Shown: positions 8,861-17,630 of the stretch, in pieces
Layout: the number at the start of each line of letters is the position of its first letter
Position numbering within the stretch: the stretch's first letter is position 1
Source: Methylomonas sp.
GTDB lineage: Bacteria > Pseudomonadota > Gammaproteobacteria > Methylococcales > Methylomonadaceae
Assembly (NCBI RefSeq): GCF_023228165.1
Contig: NZ_JALOBS010000015.1
Location: forward strand, 1 to 64,000
Direction of reading: 5' to 3'
DNA length: 64,000 nt
Position numbers and translations under genes: made by a program
Notes under the pieces: generated by a model
The model's input: only the letters and a program-made list of their open reading frames with translations
The model's database searches: none
Told to the model about the DNA's origin: nothing

Positions 8861-10342
8861 ATGAAGTTAACTAAACTGGGTCTGGCCATGGCCTCGGTAA
8901 TGGGTACCGGTCTTGCTACAGAAGCATTGGCTTTGGATTTATATGTCGATACCAAGACTCAGCAAATTTACGCCGAGCCGGGTAATGGCCGGGTAAAATT
9001 GGGTTCGTTTGAAAAAGTCGAAGACACGGCCGCGCAAAAAGCTGAAATTCAACAAATCAAAGAAGACTTGGCGCTGAAAAACAACGAATTGAAAGCGTTG
9101 GACGAGCACATGAAAGTGGCCGAGGAAGTTAAGGTCAAAATGGGCAGCAAAGGTGTCGAATTCGAATCCGCCGATAAAGACTTCAAATTTAGAATGGGCG
9201 GCCGTATTCATGCCGATGCCTCGCATAGCAATGGTGATGACAACCTTATCGATACGAAGGATGGTAATAAGCATGTTGAGGCCAACGATGGCACGGAAAT
9301 TCGCCGGGCGCGTATCGAAATGATAGGTACCTTTTGGAAAGATTGGGATTTCAAAAGCCAATGGGATTTTGCCGACAATGCGGTTACCACCAAAGACTTG
9401 TATATCCAATACTCGGGGATCAAAGATTTTCACATCACCGCGGGTCAACAAAAGCAATTGATGAGCCGCGAGTTATATGAAAGCTCGAATGACTTAATGT
9501 TCATGGAACGGTCCCTGATGAACTCCCTGGCGGAATCGACCGTGGACCGTGCGATTGGTTTGAGTGTCGGTACCTTCCGAAAAGATTGGACCGGTGCGGT
9601 TGGTGTATATGGTGAAACCGTCACGCCAAGCGGCTCGAAGAATGCTGGTGACGAAGGCTGGGGTATCAGCTCCCGTTGGACCTATGCGCCGCTTAACGAG
9701 AAGACGCATGTGGTGCATTTAGGTGTCTCCGGTAACTACCGTGATCCTAACCAGGCTAACGAAGTACCTGCGGAAGGAAAGAAACAAGGACAGCTGGATC
9801 TTGCTTCGGAAACCTCCCATATGTCTAATCTTAAGCTAATTAACACCGGCTCCATTACTAACGTGAGCGCACTTAAAATGGTCGGTTTGGAAGCCAACTA
9901 TTTGAATGGTCCGTTCACCGTCGGTGGCGAGTACATGAAGATGTGGGTCGATCGAGAAAGTGCGACACCTAACGTATCAAACTTGGATTTCAGCGCTTGG
10001 TATGCCGAGGCCGCCTATACGCTGACCGGCGAATCGCGTAAGTACAAAAAAGGTAAGTTTTATAAATTATCGCCCAAGCAAAAATTCAGCCCGAAAAACG
10101 GTACTTGGGGTGCTTGGGAATTAGCCGGCCGCTACTCCGAGGCGGACTTGAACAGCGGCGATATCACCGGCGGTCAAATGTCCTTGCTGACCGTCGCCTT
10201 GAACTGGTATATCAACGACAACATCCGCTTTATGGCCGATTACAACAAAACGCTTGATTTGAGTAATTCGCCGGTTATCACTGTAGGCGGCGGTGATCCA
10301 AATGTTGATACCTTTATGTTGCGCGGCCAGTTAGCGTTCTAG
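8861..10342 (+). CDS. OprP/OprO-type phosphate-selective outer-membrane porin
   Basis: The start is the ATG at 8861, preceded by TTTGGAG. An in-frame TTG two codons upstream is not needed. A signal peptide ends near ATEALA. A short linker and helical stretch (about residues 38-95, typical of a coiled coil) come before a 16-strand-type barrel starting at FKFRMGGRIHADA, with RRARIEMIGTFWKDWDFKSQ in the early strands, and ending in a phenylalanine (MLRGQLAF) as outer-membrane proteins do. The family forms trimers that pass phosphate or polyphosphate. The Pho box upstream supports that substrate strongly. A terminator follows, so this is probably a single-gene unit. Confidence 0.88.
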   Translation: MKLTKLGLAMASVMGTGLATEALALDLYVDTKTQQIYAEPGNGRVKLGSFEKVEDTAAQKAEIQQIKEDLALKNNELKALDEHMKVAEEVKVKMGSKGVEFESADKDFKFRMGGRIHADASHSNGDDNLIDTKDGNKHVEANDGTEIRRARIEMIGTFWKDWDFKSQWDFADNAVTTKDLYIQYSGIKDFHITAGQQKQLMSRELYESSNDLMFMERSLMNSLAESTVDRAIGLSVGTFRKDWTGAVGVYGETVTPSGSKNAGDEGWGISSRWTYAPLNEKTHVVHLGVSGNYRDPNQANEVPAEGKKQGQLDLASETSHMSNLKLINTGSITNVSALKMVGLEANYLNGPFTVGGEYMKMWVDRESATPNVSNLDFSAWYAEAAYTLTGESRKYKKGKFYKLSPKQKFSPKNGTWGAWELAGRYSEADLNSGDITGGQMSLLTVALNWYINDNIRFMADYNKTLDLSNSPVITVGGGDPNVDTFMLRGQLAF

Positions 10343-10370
10343 GAAATCTGACTTTTCCAGTCAGACTCAA

Positions 10371-10403
10371 GCCGCGTCGGGGTTATTCCGGCGCGGTTTT
10401 TTT
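10371..10403 (+). terminator. Rho-independent terminator after the porin gene
   Basis: GCCGCG-TCGG and CCGG-CGCGG form a stem around a short loop, followed by seven T residues at 10397-10403. Confidence 0.85.
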
Positions 10404-10450
10404 GTGGTGAATGTTTTGCGCTATGATGCGAAGCTTTAGCGTGAAATTCT

Positions 10451-11992
10451 ATGAGGGTTCTCTTGAAAAAATATCCGGTTTTACTTGGTAGTTTGCTATT
10501 AACCGCTTGTGCCGGTCGGTCTGCGGTTGACTCACCGGTCGCCGATTGGCATTTGAAACCCGAGTGCCTTTATTACTCCGGACATGATAAAGGCACCGAG
10601 ATTGTTAGCGTACAACAACGCACTTTGCGCGCGGTATTGAGTAATTTTAAAACCGGAGCCGCGGATATTTTGGATTTGAGTCAACCGGAGAAAATCAGCC
10701 GCATACAGCGTCTTAGTCTGGAGCTGAAAAAAGGTGAGGAACTCACCTCTGTCGCATTCCATCCGACACTGGATGTATTTGCCGCCGTCGTCGATGCTGG
10801 TGAGGAACGAGGACGTTTGGAGATTCGCGAGGCCGGTAATGGTAGGTTATTGGACCATGTACAAGTTGGCTATGGGCCGGATTCGGTGGTGTTTTCGGAG
10901 GATGGTTCGGTATTACTGGTGGCCAACGAGGGCGAAGAATTTACTTTCGACAAGGTAGACGGCGAATTTTTTTCCGCAGATGGCAGCATCTCCATTGTAC
11001 GGTTGGACAGCAAAGGCCGTATTAAAGCCAACGCCAACATCGAAATGGCCGACGTCTCGCATCGGGAAGGTTTTATCGTAGCTGAGAAGGGTCATTATCT
11101 GGAACGCGAAGTTGATTGGGACGGAGACGGCAAAATCAGCAAGCAAACCGACTTCGACGGCGACGGCAGCATCGCTAACAAACGCGTCAAATTGGGCCAT
11201 TTTGAGGGTGCGGATGTGTATGGAAATGAGAAAAAGGGTGAAGCCAAAATCCTGATTCCCATTACCGCGGATTCCAAAACGTTGTTGGAACCTGAATATA
11301 TCGCCATGTCACCGGATGCCAGGCGTGCCTACGTCACACTGCAGGAAACCAATGAAGTGGCGGAAGTGGATGTGGAAAATGGCAAGGTTTTGGGCTATTT
11401 CAATATGGGAATTGCCGAGCATGAAGCCGATCGTAAATCCGACGGTTGGATAGAGTTTAATCAATCGGTAATGGCCTTGCGTGAACCGGATGGTATTGCA
11501 CTGACGCCGGATGGGCGATACTTTCTTACCGCCGATGAAGGCGATACCGATACCGATGCGCAGGACGATGAGGAGCCATTACAAAGCGGCGGCAGGACCA
11601 TGAGCGTGTTTGATGCGAAAACCGGCGACTTTATTGCCGACACCGGTAATCAATTGGATGAAATTACCTTTAACCATGGCGTTTACCCCGATCGGCGCAG
11701 TAATAAAAAGGGCGCCGAGCCGGAGGGCGTGGTTTCGTTCGAAATGGACGGTCAGCCTTGGGCAGTGGTGGGAATGGAGCGGGCGGATGCGTTGGTATTG
11801 ATTTCCTTAAGCAACCCAAAACAGCCTAAAGTGGTGGCGCTGGGCAAAATTCCCGGCGAAGAAAGCCGTTCTCCGGAAGGGATTGCGCATTTTGAACGCG
11901 GTGGCGAGCATTATATTTTGTCCGCCAACGAGATGAACGGTACGGTAGCCTGTTTTAAAATTGTGCGCGGCGAATTCATTCTAGAGCATTGA
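10451..11992 (+). CDS. Beta-propeller lipoprotein (choice-of-anchor I-like), possibly a secreted phosphatase or phytase relative
   Basis: The 513-residue product has a lipoprotein signal (SLLLTACAG, lipidated C20). It then shows repeated YVTN-like propeller blades, such as the areas around GPDSVVFSEDGSVLLVANEG, PEYIAMSPDARRAYVTLQE and PDGIALTPDGRYFLTADEG. Residues around 218-240 carry two DxDGDG repeats (DWDGDGKIS, DFDGDGSI), which look like calcium-binding loops. Proteins of this architecture are annotated as choice-of-anchor I or alkaline-phosphatase-like. No phosphatase active site is evident to me. Its position directly after a PhoB-controlled porin is suggestive, but a terminator separates them and I see no second Pho box. 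Its 3' end overlaps the convergent flippase gene by 17 bases. Confidence 0.65.
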   Translation: MRVLLKKYPVLLGSLLLTACAGRSAVDSPVADWHLKPECLYYSGHDKGTEIVSVQQRTLRAVLSNFKTGAADILDLSQPEKISRIQRLSLELKKGEELTSVAFHPTLDVFAAVVDAGEERGRLEIREAGNGRLLDHVQVGYGPDSVVFSEDGSVLLVANEGEEFTFDKVDGEFFSADGSISIVRLDSKGRIKANANIEMADVSHREGFIVAEKGHYLEREVDWDGDGKISKQTDFDGDGSIANKRVKLGHFEGADVYGNEKKGEAKILIPITADSKTLLEPEYIAMSPDARRAYVTLQETNEVAEVDVENGKVLGYFNMGIAEHEADRKSDGWIEFNQSVMALREPDGIALTPDGRYFLTADEGDTDTDAQDDEEPLQSGGRTMSVFDAKTGDFIADTGNQLDEITFNHGVYPDRRSNKKGAEPEGVVSFEMDGQPWAVVGMERADALVLISLSNPKQPKVVALGKIPGEESRSPEGIAHFERGGEHYILSANEMNGTVACFKIVRGEFILEH

Positions 11993-13280
11993 CGGATAAA
12001 TAACGGTTCAGATGCCGGTGGGCCAATAGTTTAAGCAGGCTGAATAGGATGATTGTCGGCGCCGCGTAAGCGATGGCAACCCCGGTGGCGCCGTAAAAAG
12101 TACCCAAAATAAAACTTAACCCCACCATGCCGGCTGCGCCCAGACTCATCAGGCCAACCACCAGCCGGTTTTTCCCCATGAATTGCAGATAATAGGGCGA
12201 GTCCGAAAATAGGGCGTTTATGGTTGCGCCGAACGAGCATATGCATAAAGCTAGATAAGCTTCGGAAAAGTCGGGGCCGAACAATTCTAAAATTTCGATA
12301 CCGTAAATGCCTATTATGATCAGGTAAAGCAACGTCAACAGGGTTACTAAGCGGATGCGCTTGACCAACAAGTACTTAACTCCTGATGTATCTTGTCGTT
12401 CAATCAACACCACCAGCATCGGTAAATAGTAGCGATTGGTTGAAGTGCCAATCAAGGAAATCAAAGAGCAGGTCTGCATGCTGACGGCAAACAGGCCTAC
12501 TTGAAATTCGGACGGGTAAAGTATTTCCAAGACGATGGTGCCGGCGCTGGTGAGTACGGTCATCATCAAACTACTTAGCATGAGCGGCAAAGCATTGCTA
12601 AGCCATTTGCGCCTGTCATGCGAAGTGGGCTTTGCTTGTCTCAAGGGTTTTGGGCTGGCGAAACGCTCGGCGAGATCCAGCATAAGTAAGGTAAAACACC
12701 AGGCTAGGCCGAAACATAATACCGCGGAGGTGGCTGAAAGCGCATAGCCCAAACCTTGTACGCTAAAAAGAAACCCCGCAAACACCAATGGCAGAAACAG
12801 TCGGTACAAAACCATAGCCACTATTTGGAAGCCATAAACAGTGACGATTTCAATCAAAAACAGGCTGACTGCGACAGCCGGCAGGAAAACGGCATATATG
12901 ACGATAGCGATATGAAAATCGGCATGTCGCCAGGTTAATATACCTTCCAAACTCAATGATAAGGTGCCCAATAAAATCAAACTGAACACAACGATGATGC
13001 GTACCGAAAAGTGCAGGAAGTGACGCAGTCGGCCCCACTTTTTCCGTTCGATGTTAAGCGCCACCATACGCAAGGCATATTTTTCCAAGCCTAAAGTAGC
13101 CAGCGTGGACAATAAAGTTACCACCGAAATCGCAACGCTGTAATCGTCGAACTCGCCGATCCTTAAGTGTCTGGCCAGAAAGATGTTGACCCAATACATC
13201 AGCGCATAATTGCATAGGCTCAAGCCGAACAATATCAGGCTGCTGCCATGGTTGGGGTGCACGGAAAAGTTGGGGTTCAA
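11976..13280 (-). CDS. Wzx-like polysaccharide flippase (copy 1)
   Basis: The start is a TTG at 13280, chosen because AAGGAG lies five bases upstream and because the paralogue next door has the same N-terminus (NPNFSVHP). The 434 residues are almost wholly hydrophobic with 12-14 membrane helices, in the pattern of the MOP exporter superfamily, oligosaccharide flippase branch (GLEKYALRMVAL after helix 2, then GTSTNRYYLPMLVVLIERQD). Such proteins move lipid-linked sugar units across the inner membrane. No glycosyltransferase or polymerase genes sit beside it, so the substrate cannot be inferred. Confidence 0.78.
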   Translation of the reverse strand: MNPNFSVHPNHGSSLILFGLSLCNYALMYWVNIFLARHLRIGEFDDYSVAISVVTLLSTLATLGLEKYALRMVALNIERKKWGRLRHFLHFSVRIIVVFSLILLGTLSLSLEGILTWRHADFHIAIVIYAVFLPAVAVSLFLIEIVTVYGFQIVAMVLYRLFLPLVFAGFLFSVQGLGYALSATSAVLCFGLAWCFTLLMLDLAERFASPKPLRQAKPTSHDRRKWLSNALPLMLSSLMMTVLTSAGTIVLEILYPSEFQVGLFAVSMQTCSLISLIGTSTNRYYLPMLVVLIERQDTSGVKYLLVKRIRLVTLLTLLYLIIIGIYGIEILELFGPDFSEAYLALCICSFGATINALFSDSPYYLQFMGKNRLVVGLMSLGAAGMVGLSFILGTFYGATGVAIAYAAPTIILFSLLKLLAHRHLNRYLSVNALE

Positions 13281-13409
13281 TGAAACTCCTTGATTTACAT
13301 ATTTTGAGTCAAAATACGGGGTCGGAATTCATGAACAAATTAAGGCGTACGCTGGCGCGACCGGCCTGATTTTCGTCTGCCTTGGTTTGAAGTCAACATG
13401 CTTTCTGGA

Positions 13410-14804
13410 TTAACCTGCTATGAATTGCATCATATGCCGTCTGGCTAGCCATTTTAGCGAGCTAAACAAAGTTATGGTCGGTAATGCGTAGGCGATAGCC
13501 ATGCCGGTTGCGCCGTAAGTGGAGCCCAGACTATAGCCTAAAACCAAGGTGCTGATTGCCGCCAAGGATAATAGTCCGATCACCAGGCGATTGCGGTTCA
13601 TAAATTGTAAATAGTATAAAGAGTCCGAAAATAAGGTCATAAACGCGCCGCCGACTGAACTGATTAACAAAGTCCAATAACCCTTTGAAAAAGTTGGGCC
13701 GAACAACGCGAGTATTTCGAGGCCCCAAATGCTAATCAAACACAGAAATAACATAATCAATCCGCCGATAAATATTGTCCGTTTATTCAGCAGTTCATTT
13801 ATGCCGGTCAGATCGCGGCGTTCGACTAATACGATCAGCATGGGCAGGTAATAGCGGTTGGTGGATGTGCCCAGCAAGGCCAGAAAACCGCTGCTTTTCA
13901 TGGCTACAGCATAAATGCCTACCGTGGTGGGAGGGGCGTGACAGGTTGCCAGCAAAATAGTACCGGCCGTCATTAATAACGTCATCATTAAACTGCTGAG
14001 TAATAACGGTAGAGAGTTCTTCAGCCACCAGCGTTTACCGTGATAATCGGCTTTTACCTGATTAATGGCTTTGGGACTAGCGACATGTGCCGCCAAAAGC
14101 ATCATAAATAACGTTAAAACCCATGCAGAACCCAAACAAATCATTACCGCTTCGGCAGTCATTTCCGCTTGGCTGCCATGCAGGACAATAATCAGCAGAA
14201 AAAACACTGTCGGCAAAACGAGGCGATACAAAACCAAGGCTAAAATTTGAGCGCCGAAGACAGTAATAGCTTCCGTGAGATACAAGCACAAGGCTATAGC
14301 AGGTAAAAATAGGGTATATAGCAAAGTTGCCGTGTGAGATTCGGCATTATGCCAGGCCAACACAATCGTCAAGCCTACGTTGGTGAGGCCCATTAACACA
14401 AAACTGAAAAGTAGGATCGTTGCCAAGGAAAACTTCCAGAAACCGAGTAAACGGGGCCAGTTTTCTCGTTCCATATATAACGCTACCAAACGTAAAGCAT
14501 ATTTTTCTAAACCCAGCGTGGCGAATGTTGACAGCAGCGTGACCACGGAAACCGCTACATTGAAATCATCGAACGCGTTAACACTTAAGTGCTGGGCCAA
14601 AAATATATTGGCCCAATACATCAGCGTGTAGTTGCACAGGCTTAAGCCAAACAGCATTAGGGAGCTGAAATTGCTGGGATGAACGGAAAAGTTAGGGTTC
14701 AATAGTTCTATAAATTCACTGGATGATGAGTGGCTATCTACCCATTTTGGGTAATCGCCCGGACATTGTAACCGCTGCATAAGCCTATGAATGTTACAGC
14801 GCAT
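13410..14804 (-). CDS. Wzx-like polysaccharide flippase (copy 2)
   Basis: A paralogue of the downstream flippase, clearly alignable along its length (shared VVTLLSTxATLGLEKYALR and GTSTNRYYLPML). The gene may start at the ATG at 14804 (464 residues), which adds a hydrophilic N-terminal extension of 34 residues. It may instead start at a TTG at 14702 that matches the start of copy 1, but no ribosome site is visible there. Twelve or more membrane helices are present. The two copies are separated by 129 bases containing a 15-base palindrome (13301-13315, ATTTTGAGTCAAAAT). The tandem arrangement indicates an old duplication. Confidence 0.75.
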   Translation of the reverse strand: MRCNIHRLMQRLQCPGDYPKWVDSHSSSSEFIELLNPNFSVHPSNFSSLMLFGLSLCNYTLMYWANIFLAQHLSVNAFDDFNVAVSVVTLLSTFATLGLEKYALRLVALYMERENWPRLLGFWKFSLATILLFSFVLMGLTNVGLTIVLAWHNAESHTATLLYTLFLPAIALCLYLTEAITVFGAQILALVLYRLVLPTVFFLLIIVLHGSQAEMTAEAVMICLGSAWVLTLFMMLLAAHVASPKAINQVKADYHGKRWWLKNSLPLLLSSLMMTLLMTAGTILLATCHAPPTTVGIYAVAMKSSGFLALLGTSTNRYYLPMLIVLVERRDLTGINELLNKRTIFIGGLIMLFLCLISIWGLEILALFGPTFSKGYWTLLISSVGGAFMTLFSDSLYYLQFMNRNRLVIGLLSLAAISTLVLGYSLGSTYGATGMAIAYALPTITLFSSLKWLARRHMMQFIAG

Positions 14805-15133
14805 GCAAAACCTGCCGAGTGCTTTAAGCGTGCCCGGTAATTGAAAAACATAACAAGCGTAACTCCTTGCTTATAAAACATAATTGACTTTGGTGGGTTC
14901 ACGGTTAGACTTGGCCGCTAGGGAGGTAAGTTAGGCTGGGCTAATTACTGTTAGCCCATGTAGCCATAGAGGAAAGCTGCAAACAGCTGTTACACAGATG
15001 CCGAATTGCCGGAGTGTTTTAGCGGGTTATATTCCCGCCCGGTGTTTTTCAGCAGGCCTACATAACAAGCGTCCAATATGCTTTTAGCGGAGTTTACGGA
15101 CGTACAACACAATTAATAGGGCAGGAGAACAAC
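14805..15133. other. Intergenic region between flippase 2 and aqpZ
   Basis: No gene is visible. The 12-mer CATAACAAGCGT occurs twice (14849-14860 and 15061-15072), each after a loosely similar stretch (TGCCGAGTGCTTTAAGCG and TGCCGGAGTGTTTTAGCG), so this may be a diverged duplicated element. The aqpZ ribosome site (GCAGGAGAAC) ends the region. Confidence 0.4.
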
Positions 15134-15829
15134 ATGAAACAATATGGTGCGGAATTTTTTGGAACATTTTGGTTAGTCTTGGGTGGTTGCGGCAGTGCGG
15201 TTTTGGCGGCCGCTTTTCCCGACTTGGGTATTGGTTTTCTGGGTGTGGCCTGTGCATTTGGCTTGACGGTGTTGACCATGGCGTTTGCGATCGGCCATAT
15301 TTCCGGCTGCCATTTGAATCCGGCGATATCGATTGGCCTATGGGTGGGCGGTCGCTTCCCGGCCAATAAACTGGCACCTTATATTGCCGCGCAAGTATTG
15401 GGCGGTATTGTGGCGGGCGGAGTTTTATACCTGATAGCCAGCGGCAAGGCCGGCTTCGATGTGTCGGCCGGATTTGCCAGCAATGGTTATGGCGAACATT
15501 CGCCGGGCGGCTACAACATGCTGTCGGCTTTGGTTACCGAAGTGGTGATGACGATGATGTTTTTACTGGTGATTATGGGGGCTACCGATACCCGTGCGCC
15601 GCAAGGTTTTGCGCCCATCGCCATCGGTTTGTGTCTGACCTTGATTCATTTGATCAGTATTCCCGTCACCAATACGTCGGTGAATCCTGCTCGTAGCACG
15701 GCGGTAGCCATTTATGTCGGCGACTGGGCAATCGTGCAACTTTGGCTGTTTTGGTTGGCGCCGATTGTGGGGGCTGTGATCGGTGCGTTTGTGTATCGCT
15801 TTTTAGGCAGTGAGGAAAGCACCGGTTAA
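15134..15829 (+). CDS. aqpZ: Aquaporin Z, water channel
   Basis: The 231-residue protein has six membrane helices and two half-helices with NPA motifs at 62-64 and 184-186. The selectivity-filter residues of AqpZ are all in place (F42, H172, T181, R187), which marks a water-selective channel and not a glycerol facilitator. The length equals E. coli AqpZ. A strong ribosome site (AGGAG) precedes the ATG. In methanotrophs that accumulate sucrose, a water channel fits osmotic adjustment, although the sucrose genes are far away in this window. Confidence 0.95.
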   Translation: MKQYGAEFFGTFWLVLGGCGSAVLAAAFPDLGIGFLGVACAFGLTVLTMAFAIGHISGCHLNPAISIGLWVGGRFPANKLAPYIAAQVLGGIVAGGVLYLIASGKAGFDVSAGFASNGYGEHSPGGYNMLSALVTEVVMTMMFLLVIMGATDTRAPQGFAPIAIGLCLTLIHLISIPVTNTSVNPARSTAVAIYVGDWAIVQLWLFWLAPIVGAVIGAFVYRFLGSEESTG

Positions 15830-15836
15830 GCAATAA

Positions 15837-15868
15837 GGCTAGAGAGGCAAAATTTTGCCTCTCTAGCC
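15837..15868. terminator. Bidirectional terminator between aqpZ and zwf
   Basis: A perfect 32-base palindrome with 16-base arms (GGCTAGAGAGGCAAAA and its complement) lies between two convergent genes. The central AAAATTTT can supply a T-run in both directions. Confidence 0.85.
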
Positions 15869-15879
15869 GGGTTTAAGGT

Positions 15880-17373
15880 TTAAGGGGCACATTCCGGCAT
15901 CAAGGAGCTGCGCCAGTACTGGTCTTCTTTTTCAAACAGGCGCCGGCTTTCCGTAGGTCCCCAGGAGCCGGCGGGGTAGGTGGGAATGTAGTCGCGCTCG
16001 CTAGCCCAGGTTTGCAGGATAGGATCGACTATACGCCAGGCAGCCTCCACTTCATCAAAGCGTAAAAACAGCGAACGGTCGCCCTGAATCACATCCAGCA
16101 GCAAATCTTCGTAAGCGTCGACATGGCGTTGGTTGGGCTGGCGAAACTCGGTATCCAGGCTGGCGGTATGGGTGCGCATTTCCAGGCCGGCATCCTTGAC
16201 GATCATTTCGATACGGATGCATTCTTCCGGCTGTATGCCTAAAATCACCCAGTTGGGGTTCATGCAACTGACGTGTGTGCCATGAAAAAATTGCAAGGGC
16301 GGATGACGAAAACAAATCGAAATGCTGGACTGTCCGGCCGCCATGCGCTTGCCGGTACGCAGATAAAACGGCACGCCCCGCCAGCGCCAATTGTCGATAT
16401 TCAGTTTCATGGCGGCGTAGGTTTCGGTAGTGCTGTCCGTCGGGATATTGGCTTCTTCCAGGTAGCTGTTGACCTTTTGCCCCTTGATGGTGCCTTTGGT
16501 GTATTGGCCGCGGAAGGCGTGCGCATGTACGGCGGATTTGGGAATATGACGAATCGACTTTAAGACTTTAACCTTCTCGTCGCGCAAGGCTTCTGCATCC
16601 ATCGCCACCGGTGGTTCCATCGCCACTAGGGTCAGCAACTGTAATAGGTGGCTTTGCAGCATGTCGCGCATGGCGCCGGCACTGTCGTAGTATTCGCCGC
16701 GCGTGCTGATGCCCATGTCTTCCGAGTGGGTGATTTGAATGTGGTCGATGTAGTTACGGTTCCATATCGGTTCCAGCATGATGTTGGCAAAGCGGAATAC
16801 CAGCACGTTTTGCACCATGCCTTTGCCGAGATAATGATCGATGCGATAAATTTGCTCTTCGGTAAGGTAGCGTTCCAGGCGCTTTTGCAGGGCTTGAGCG
16901 CTTTCCAGGTCGTAGCCGAAGGGTTTTTCGATGACGACCCGGCGCCAGCCGTATTCTTCGTTTAATAAAGCGACATGGCTGAGGGATTCGATGACATGGC
17001 CGAAATCGTCCGGGCCGATGGCCAGATAAAAGGCGATGTTTTTAGGAAACTGCTCGGCTTGGTCATTCAAGGTTGCCGCCAACCCCTGATAGCATTGATC
17101 ATCGTCCAGATTGCCGCGATGATAAAACAAGCGTTCGCTAAAGCGGGCAAATACGCTTTCGTCCAGTTTGCCGCCGAATTTTTCTTCCAGCATGCCGCGC
17201 ACTTCGCTGAGCCATTGGGCTCTATCCCAGGGTCTGCGTCCCACGGCTACAATGCGGGTGCCTTCCGGGAGCTTGTTTTCCATATCCAGATGATAAAATC
17301 CGGGCATCAGTTTTAATCGGGCCAGATTCCCGGTTGCACCAAAAATAACGTAGGTGCAGGCTTCGATGGTCAT
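15880..17373 (-). CDS. zwf: Glucose-6-phosphate 1-dehydrogenase
   Basis: The 497 residues show the N-terminal nucleotide-binding motif GATGNLA (12-18), EKPFG at 149-153 and the active-site signature RIDHYLGK at 177-184. The start has AAGGAG eight bases upstream. The enzyme oxidises glucose 6-phosphate to 6-phosphogluconolactone with NAD(P), feeding the oxidative pentose phosphate or Entner-Doudoroff route. In gammaproteobacterial methanotrophs it belongs to the dissimilatory ribulose monophosphate cycle. The usual partners pgl, gnd and edd are not adjacent. The first motif reads GNLARLKLMP where most relatives have GDLxxRKL. Confidence 0.94.
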   Translation of the reverse strand: MTIEACTYVIFGATGNLARLKLMPGFYHLDMENKLPEGTRIVAVGRRPWDRAQWLSEVRGMLEEKFGGKLDESVFARFSERLFYHRGNLDDDQCYQGLAATLNDQAEQFPKNIAFYLAIGPDDFGHVIESLSHVALLNEEYGWRRVVIEKPFGYDLESAQALQKRLERYLTEEQIYRIDHYLGKGMVQNVLVFRFANIMLEPIWNRNYIDHIQITHSEDMGISTRGEYYDSAGAMRDMLQSHLLQLLTLVAMEPPVAMDAEALRDEKVKVLKSIRHIPKSAVHAHAFRGQYTKGTIKGQKVNSYLEEANIPTDSTTETYAAMKLNIDNWRWRGVPFYLRTGKRMAAGQSSISICFRHPPLQFFHGTHVSCMNPNWVILGIQPEECIRIEMIVKDAGLEMRTHTASLDTEFRQPNQRHVDAYEDLLLDVIQGDRSLFLRFDEVEAAWRIVDPILQTWASERDYIPTYPAGSWGPTESRRLFEKEDQYWRSSLMPECAP

Positions 17374-17550
17374 GGTATTAACTCCTTGATTGATGGGATA
17401 TTGGGACCGGTAACAGAGGTGTTGGTAGCGATAGTACTATTGCAACGGCAGATTCGGCAAAACCAACCTTGCAAAAACCAACTATCTGCATGAATATCCG
17501 CTTAAAAGGTATCTTTGCCATGTTTTTTATAGTAAAAACAAAATCCTTGA

Positions 17551-17583
17551 TCGTATCCCATTTTAATTATAAAAATGATACGA
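17551..17583. repeat. Inverted repeat upstream of the DSVL-repeat gene
   Basis: TCGTATC and GATACGA form a perfect 7-base inverted repeat with a 19-base AT-rich centre, 48 bases before the next gene. It may be an operator. The divergent zwf promoter also lies in this region. Confidence 0.4.
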
Positions 17584-17630
17584 CGAATCTGTTGAATCCA
17601 ACTTATAAAAATTAATTAATGGAGGGGGAG

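Noticed and set aside
14849..15072. attC-like recombination sites (TAACAAGCG)
   Set aside because: No complementary R'-type GTTRRRY partner at the right distance, no integrase and no cassette array.
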